Assembly: GCF_010093535.1 (NCBI RefSeq)
Contig: NW_022985178.1
Coordinates: 23,034-87,033 of the forward strand
Reading direction: 5' to 3'
DNA length: 64,000 nucleotides
Source of the DNA: Lindgomyces ingoldianus
Lineage: Eukaryota; Ascomycota; Dothideomycetes; Pleosporales; Lindgomycetaceae
Below, in pieces: positions 58,001 through 64,000 of this stretch. The position numbers and the translations under genes are program-made. The number at the start of each line of letters is the position of its first letter. The stretch's first letter is position 1. The notes beneath the pieces were generated by a model. That model ran no database searches. It was not told where the DNA came from and worked only from the letters and a program-made list of their open reading frames with translations.

Positions 58001-60560
58001 TCTATGTCTACACAAGATACCTAAAATGCACTATATAAATGCTAGATTAACACTTATTAAAAACTTTTAAACTATATTATATATAACTTTAGTATAAACT
58101 TTACTTTAAAAAATTTTTAAGCTTATGTAAAAATTATAAGAGCTATATATAGGCAGATGCCTATAAAAGCATATTAGGCAGTTAGAAAAGTTAAGTGTGC
58201 GCATGCACCTCTTTAATAAGTGTTTAACATCCTAAAGACTAAGCTAGGTAACTATATAAATAATAAGGCTATTTTACAAATAGCAGTTAAGGCTCTAAAT
58301 AACACAGCTAGCCTACATAGTCTAGTACCTACACTGCTAGTTTTTAGGGCATACTTAAAAATTAACTTAGACTTTTTACTATTACTAGACATTATTACAT
58401 AAGTAAGTGCTATATAAAAGGTAATAAAAATACTTTAAAAAAACTATGTAAAAGTAAACATTAATTATATAATTAACACTTATAATAGCCTTATAACACA
58501 TAAAGTTCTTAACTTTTCTCTTAGCTTAAAGATTATAGCATAGAAAAAGAAAAAAGGCTAGACTAGCCTATATAAAATTAAGAGTATTAAAGAGAGAAAC
58601 ATTATTATTAAAAAAAAAAATAGCCTACTAAAGCTCTAATATACACAGGTTAAACTATACTATAAAGAAAAAAAAAAAGATAACTTACTTATAATAAATA
58701 ACTTAGATAAACTAATCCCTATATAAAAGAATTCTCTAAAAAAAAAAAAAAAAAATAGCCCTATAAAAATATTATAAAGGTAGAACTAAAGCCTACTACA
58801 AACTAAGCCCTTTAGGATAGCAATACCACACTAGTGTAAAAAGAAGATATAGATACTAAAAAAAGTAAAAAGTAAAAAAAACCTGCATAAAGTCTAAACT
58901 AAGTATTTTTAACCTAGAAAAAAAAAATAATTAGGCCTTATTTATTAAGCTTTATATAAATAGTGTAATTACTACACTTAAAAAACTATTTAAGAAATTA
59001 GACTATATAAAAATAGACACTTTAATTACTAACAGCACTTTTAAGGTTATAGCATATAACTTAATAAAGTATAAAAGTTAGATTTTTAACTTTTACCTTA
59101 TATAAAAAGTAAAAGGCAAAATAACCTAACTATATAAAAAATCCTGCCTAGTGTTTACTAGCTACTTAAATAAAAAAAAAAAAAATCTTTACCTAGTTAC
59201 TAACTATCTAGAGAATAAGCTAAAGACTACTTTTAGCTATAAAAGTAAGCCTAAAAGCTATATATAAAATGCATTTTAAACTATATAATATTACATAAGT
59301 ATATATCTAATTAATAAATAAGCTTATGCGCACACTATACATAAAGCTACTAAAGAAGATGCGCTAGAGCTTTCTACTAAATATAATACTCTAGGTTGTA
59401 CAACTCTTATATAAAGCTACTAAATTAGGACTGTATTAGTTTAAAACATACTATAACTACTATAAAAAAAAGCTGTGCATGCATATCTTTTTATATAACC
59501 TTTACTTTTTAATTACTAATAAAGAAAAGCACACCTTTAGTATTACTAGCTTATAAATAGATAACACTTTAAGCATTATAATAAAAAATTTTATATAAAA
59601 AAAAAAAAAAAACTATAAAAAGCAAAGTTTTATATAAAAAGTAAAACTATTCTAGTAAAAAAGCAGCTTATTAAGTTTAATAGTAGAAGGATTAAACTTA
59701 CGTATAACATAGTAGTTCTTACTTAAAAAAGATAAGTAAGCTACTTTTATATAATTAACCTAAAGAATAAAGATGCTGCATAATAATATGTTAAGTAATA
59801 TGTAAAAAAGGTATATATTATATTTATATATTAACTAGAGGCAGCATTTAACCTGTTTATTACTACATAAACTATAAACTTTTTATATAATAATATTAAC
59901 ACACTTAACATATAAATCTAATAGCAGATAAATAATAGTAAGCGTAGTCTTACTTTTCTACTATTATAGCTTAATTATGTAAAGCTGTTTATTTTTATAA
60001 ATAAATTATTTACTAATAATAAAAACCTTAGCTTATAGCTAGAATTTTTAATTATATTAAGTAATAAAGACTATATAAAGTAAAATAACTACTTTAAAAT
60101 ACTAGGTAACATTATACACTAGAATTCTACTAAGTGTAAAAGAGTAACTAAAAGTGTTCTTACTAGTAAACTATATAGAATAGTTAGAGAGTTTAATAAT
60201 ATAATTACTTTTAGTATAACTTTATAGTAAATTATATAAATGCTTAAACTACTACTAATTCTAGTAGTAATTTATATAAATATAAGGTTTTTATATAATT
60301 ACTTTATTAAGCTAGGCACTACTAGTAAAAAGTAACTTATAATTAACATTATATTACTCTGTAAATTATATAAAAAAAAAGAAATTACTAAAATAAAGTA
60401 AATTAATAGTAAAAATAACTTAGTAAATATATGTATAAAGAAAACACTAAACTAGGCTTTTTAATTATTAGTCTTAACTAACTACCTCTCTATCTAGATA
60501 GAAGCATCTATAGACTAGCTAGATTCTGTGCGCAAAGATGCCTTAAACTAACTAGACTAA
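55072..60560 (+). pseudogene. Copia pol remnant (integrase, RT, RNase H)
   Basis: In the + strand, copia-type reverse transcriptase can be read from about 58970: KIDTLITNSTFKVIAYNLIKY, then KSCLVFTSYLN in place of the KARLVxxG block. Copia RNase H follows at about 59870-60540: FIFINKLFTNNKNLSLQLEF-like sequence, STKCKRVTKSVLTSKLYRIV and EITKIK.INSKNNLVNIYTK. The order, with integrase upstream of RT and RNase H last, identifies Ty1/copia rather than gypsy. Integrase lies by position at about 57.2-57.9 kb but was read with less certainty. Dozens of TAG/TAA codons at Gln/Trp positions make it inactive. No gag motif was recognised. Confidence 0.75.
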
Positions 60561-60629
60561 TAATACCTTTATATAAAGCCTATTTTTTTTTATTTTTTTT
60601 ATTATACACACTTATTTTTTTTATTATAA

Positions 60630-61262
60630 GATTAGAAAAGAAAGATATATAAAAAAAATAGTTTATTTATTTAGTATATAAGAAAAGAAAAAGCTACTAC
60701 CTCTTATATATAGTAGTTACAATGCAGACTACAGCTTTACTATATATATAAGGCGTAAGCATTAGCCTAGAAGTTAGCTAACATATAACACTTAATAAAA
60801 AAAAAGGCACTAGTAGTGCTACTATAATAATAAGTACATAAAGTTACTAAAACTTAACTATAACTTTAGACTAAAACTGTATAAAAGTACCTTTTATAAC
60901 ACACAACCTTTACTGCTTACAGCTGCAGATTAGTGCTAGTAGGTAAGATAATATTAATATTATAAAATAGTAAAGCTACTATATGCTGCTTTTTAGCCTG
61001 TCTATAATTAGCATTTTATATAAAAAAAAAGTAAAAGAGCTAAAAGATTTATATATTTATGCTAAGATGCTAAATAAACTACTAATTAGTAGTAGAACTA
61101 GTTAAAAAGGTAACGCAAATGCGCCCTAGGCTGCTAGACTGCACAAGGACGTTAAAGACGCCCGCACTAACAGCGCTAGAGGTAAAGAAGAAAGGCTAGA
61201 GAGACATCTCTCTCTCTCTCTCTCTCTATGTGTGTGTGTGTGTGTGTGTGCAGGTAGGAGTA
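60630..61262. repeat. Extra segment in the copia copy 2 3' region with (TC)n(TG)n
   Basis: Aligning with copy 1 shows ATTATAAG continuing to TACTGCTAGCAC there, but separated here by about 630 bases. A (TC)n run (61207-61227) followed by (TG)n (61229-61250) lies near its right end. No TIRs or clear target duplication were seen. Confidence 0.5.
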
Positions 61263-61697
61263 TTTATTACTATTAGCACTATATAAAAAAAGAAAAGAGC
61301 TAGAGAATAGTACAGTAGGGCTTAAAAAGTAAAGAATAAAGAAAAGAAAGTAAAGAAGAAAAAAAGACCTTATTATATACACCTCTTTACGCACCTGCCT
61401 ATGTAAAGATCTTACACTATTCTAGCACAAAACTCTACATAAAATAGTTTATACACTACTAAATTACTTATAAGGCAAGTGTATAAAGGCTAGATAATAA
61501 TAGCCTAAAACACTTTATACTATTTATAGAGCTATTTACATAGTGTAACTAGCCTATTTTAATGTACAGCATTACTAAGGTAAGTTCTAACAAATAAGGT
61601 AAAGTAAAGGCAGAATGTAATTAGATAAACTTATATAGGTAGAAGAGAGGTAACACATACAGAAGGCAACTCTTTAGATAAAAAGAAAAGTTACTAG

Positions 61698-61976
61698 TAT
61701 TTATACATAGCAGCAGTGTTATAGCCTAGATATAAATAATTGCGCATAAGTAGAATTATATATCTATGTTACATAATGCTTATGTGTAAACCTCTGTGCA
61801 TAAACATCTAGATACCCCCTTTTTCTTTATACAAAGGAAAGATAAGAGTAATAGAACTAGAAACATGTTACCCTTACTTTACCTACCTTATACGCTGTGC
61901 ACACTGTACACCACTCTTACTCTTGCTACTTAAGTGCTTATACTATAAGCAGCTAGCTGTTAGAGCCTATTCAACA
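61698..61976 (+). repeat. 3' LTR of copia copy 2
   Basis: Direct repeat of 54793-55071. The inner start is strongly AT-shifted (TATTTATACATAG), while the outer end is better preserved than in the 5' LTR. Confidence 0.9.
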
Positions 61977-62317
61977 GTTTTTAACTTTTTTCTTTCTCTA
62001 CTATACTTCTTAAAACTTATTTTATTTAAAAATAAATTACCTTTAATACTATTCTCTTATAAGTTAGTTATAGTTTCTATTAATTCTTTAATTTACTCTT
62101 ACTATTACTATATTTAGATAACTTACTATACTAGTATAGAGGCTATAATCTAGATAGATCTATATACTATACTACTACTTAAATTAGCTAGTATAGTTAT
62201 ATTCTAATTTTATCTAATCTCTTTAAAATAATAGTTAAAATATTAAGAACTCTTATAACTATAAGGTATCTATAGCTACTATAGTTAATAAATTTACTAT
62301 CTTTATTTATAATTTAG
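61977..62317. other. Continuation of the AT-rich background
   Basis: It follows the GTTTT duplication and resembles 53349-54792. No gene was seen. Confidence 0.35.
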
Positions 62318-64000
62318 TAACGTACTTTATAGGCAAGTTGCTTACACACTTAAGTTGCTTACTTTTACTAAGACCCTACTACACTACTCTTTCTACACTA
62401 ATGCATTTCTAATAACACTACTTAAATATGTTAAAGAAATGTTAGATGTAGCTTATACTTTAAGCTTTTAAATAAAACATAACACTTTTTAACTAACACG
62501 CTATAGCTATTTATAGAGTCTTTTAAAAGATAATAAGTAACTAATGCGCTAGATAACTTTTCTAAGCTAATTATATAGCTAACTTATAAAAGCTAGATAA
62601 TAATAAGAAGTAAGTAATTATTTAGCACATACTTAAGCTAGATGTGTAAGGATTTCTTCTTTAGCTAGCAGCTATAGCTAATATAGCTAATTCTTTACAC
62701 ACTAAGTGTAATATAAGCTATATTAGCATAAACTAGCTTAATATATTTATTAAGTGTTACTTAAAGCTTAAAGTAAAGTTTAAGTGTAAGTATAACTATA
62801 AAAAAGCTTTTTATAAAAGTTTTATAGTAATTTAAAGCTAGTTTAACCTTATAAAAAATATTAAAGCTAAGTATAGTATTTAGAATAATAATATGTATAA
62901 CTTTAACAAAACAGAGTTTATAATAGGCTAAATATCTACTAAAGCAGTTATTATAAGTTTAAAAAAATAAAGACAGCTAAAAGCAGTCTAGCTAGGCAAC
63001 TAGGAGTAGACAACAGCTATCTAGGGCATTAATGCTAAAAAGTAAGCTATTTTACTTTTTATTATTTTTTAGAGTAGCAACTACTTTTTAAACTAGTATA
63101 AAAAAAATCTACTTTAAAATTAAGTTATTATAATCTCTAAGCATAGCTAGACTACTAATTAGCTTAGTCTAGACTAGTTAAAGCACTTTAATATGCATAT
63201 AAAAAAGCATACTATTAGCAGCTACTATCTACTAGTTATTAATAGCTATAAAAGCTATAACTTACTTTATTTTTAGTAATACTATAAAGATAATAAAATT
63301 ATTACTATTTATATACTTTTTTACTTATTACACCTTTTATAGCTACTTAATGTAGGTTATTTTACTCTTTTAAAAAAGGTATATAGGCGCTAAGCTAAAA
63401 ACTTTATATGTAACTAGATTACTTATATTATAAAAATAAAGTTCTTACTATGCTTTAAAGTAGCTTATAATGCTATAATTACTTTTAGTAATATCTAAAA
63501 AAGGTTTTAAAGCGCTAAATTAGTTTCTTTTAACTTATAATAAGTTATAATAGGCCTTAATATAAAGTTACGCACTTTATTACTACTACTACCTATATAT
63601 AATAAGCTCTAGCAGTTATAACCTCTAAGTAATACTCTAAAACTTAAGTTATAATTAATGCTTATAAAGATAAAAATTTAAAAGTATATAAATAGTTTAC
63701 TAACTTCTATAGTTAAGGCATTTAAAAAAGTTTTAAAAGGGGCAGTAATAATTATGCATAAGCTAGTGTTAGTGTAATAGGAAATTACTAAACTTTAAGT
63801 AGCTAATAAAGCTACTATGTAATATAAATTACATAAAAAAAAGTAAATTAAAGTAAAAAAGACCTTAATAATTTAAAAAGGCCTACACTTAATAGCTCTA
63901 AAGAAGTTTAGAGCGTGCAGTAACAGGAAAAAGGCAAAGAAGCAAGTGTAAGCTAAAGTAGGTAAGCTATTCTAAAGGCGCTGCAGATAGTGCAATTAGA
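62318..64000 (+). mobile_element. Fot1/pogo copy F, cut by the window end
   Basis: The left TIR starts at TA 62318 (ACGTACTTTATAGGCAAGTT). The transposase remnant follows copy D: GISS-stop-LAA-like start near 62645, MYNFNKTEFIIG near 62890, and the C-terminal basic region near 63900. No LTR insertion is present, so this copy shows the undisturbed element order. The right TIR lies beyond the window. Confidence 0.88.

Larger units (their letters stand above)
54793..61976 (+). mobile_element. Ty1/copia retrotransposon copy 2
   Basis: LTRs 54793-55071 and 61698-61976 (279 bp) are flanked by GTTTT on both sides (54788-54792 and 61977-61981). The interior is the inverted homologue of 9727-16110. 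At 7.18 kb it is about 0.8 kb longer than copy 1 because of extra sequence in the 3' untranslated part (about 60630-61420). Coding is on the + strand and heavily broken. Confidence 0.9.

Noticed and set aside
58220..58402. 60-codon ORF in copia copy 2
   Set aside because: It is a chance open piece of the broken copia pol region.

Overview
This window looks like a gene-poor, transposon-packed segment of a filamentous ascomycete (Pezizomycotina) genome. Most of it is very AT-rich. Nearly every recognisable coding frame is broken by TAG/TAA at former Gln/Trp codons and by G-to-A/C-to-T changes, which is the signature of repeat-induced point mutation (RIP). Two islands of ordinary base composition (about 5.6-8.5 kb and 41.5-46.7 kb) hold the few host genes. 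No rRNA, tRNA or CRISPR array was recognised.

Layout. 1-5478: nested transposons. A Fot1/pogo copy sits in a Ty3/gypsy chromovirus, which sits in a second Fot1/pogo copy. That second copy also carries a 1.8 kb gag-only LTR element. 5.6-8.5 kb: GC island with a degenerate gene of a large fungal family (DUF7924-like). 8535-41504: one ancient DNA transposon, about 9.15 kb without its insertions, with 36-bp terminal inverted repeats. It carries a ruined RecQ-type helicase (+ strand, 23.3-25.4 kb) and a ruined DUF6589-like protein (- strand, 28.9-31.4 kb). It was invaded on the left by a 14.2 kb gypsy element, itself containing a copia element and a Fot1 element with a solo LTR, and on the right by a Fot1 element that contains a full 7.7 kb chromovirus. 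41.5-46.7 kb: GC island with an intact APH-family phosphotransferase gene, an intact uncharacterised gene with a candidate Cys/His pair, a weak two-exon model and a broken acidic ORF. 46.7-48.6 kb: transition with a 42-bp hairpin tandem repeat next to a TATA box. 48.6-64 kb: AT-rich DNA holding Fot1 copies, a mini LTR element, a Fot1 deletion derivative with different termini, a second copia copy and a Fot1 copy cut by the window end.

Boundaries of most LTR elements are fixed by matching 5-bp target duplications (ATTAG, CTAAG, ATTAC, ATGCG, ACTAA, TTTTC, GTTTT), so the insertion order can be read directly. In all six LTR pairs the mutation load is lower at the outer edge of each LTR than in the same stretch of its partner that faces the element interior. 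This is a clear polarity of RIP-like mutation. The most interesting object is the RecQ helicase + DUF6589-like transposon.
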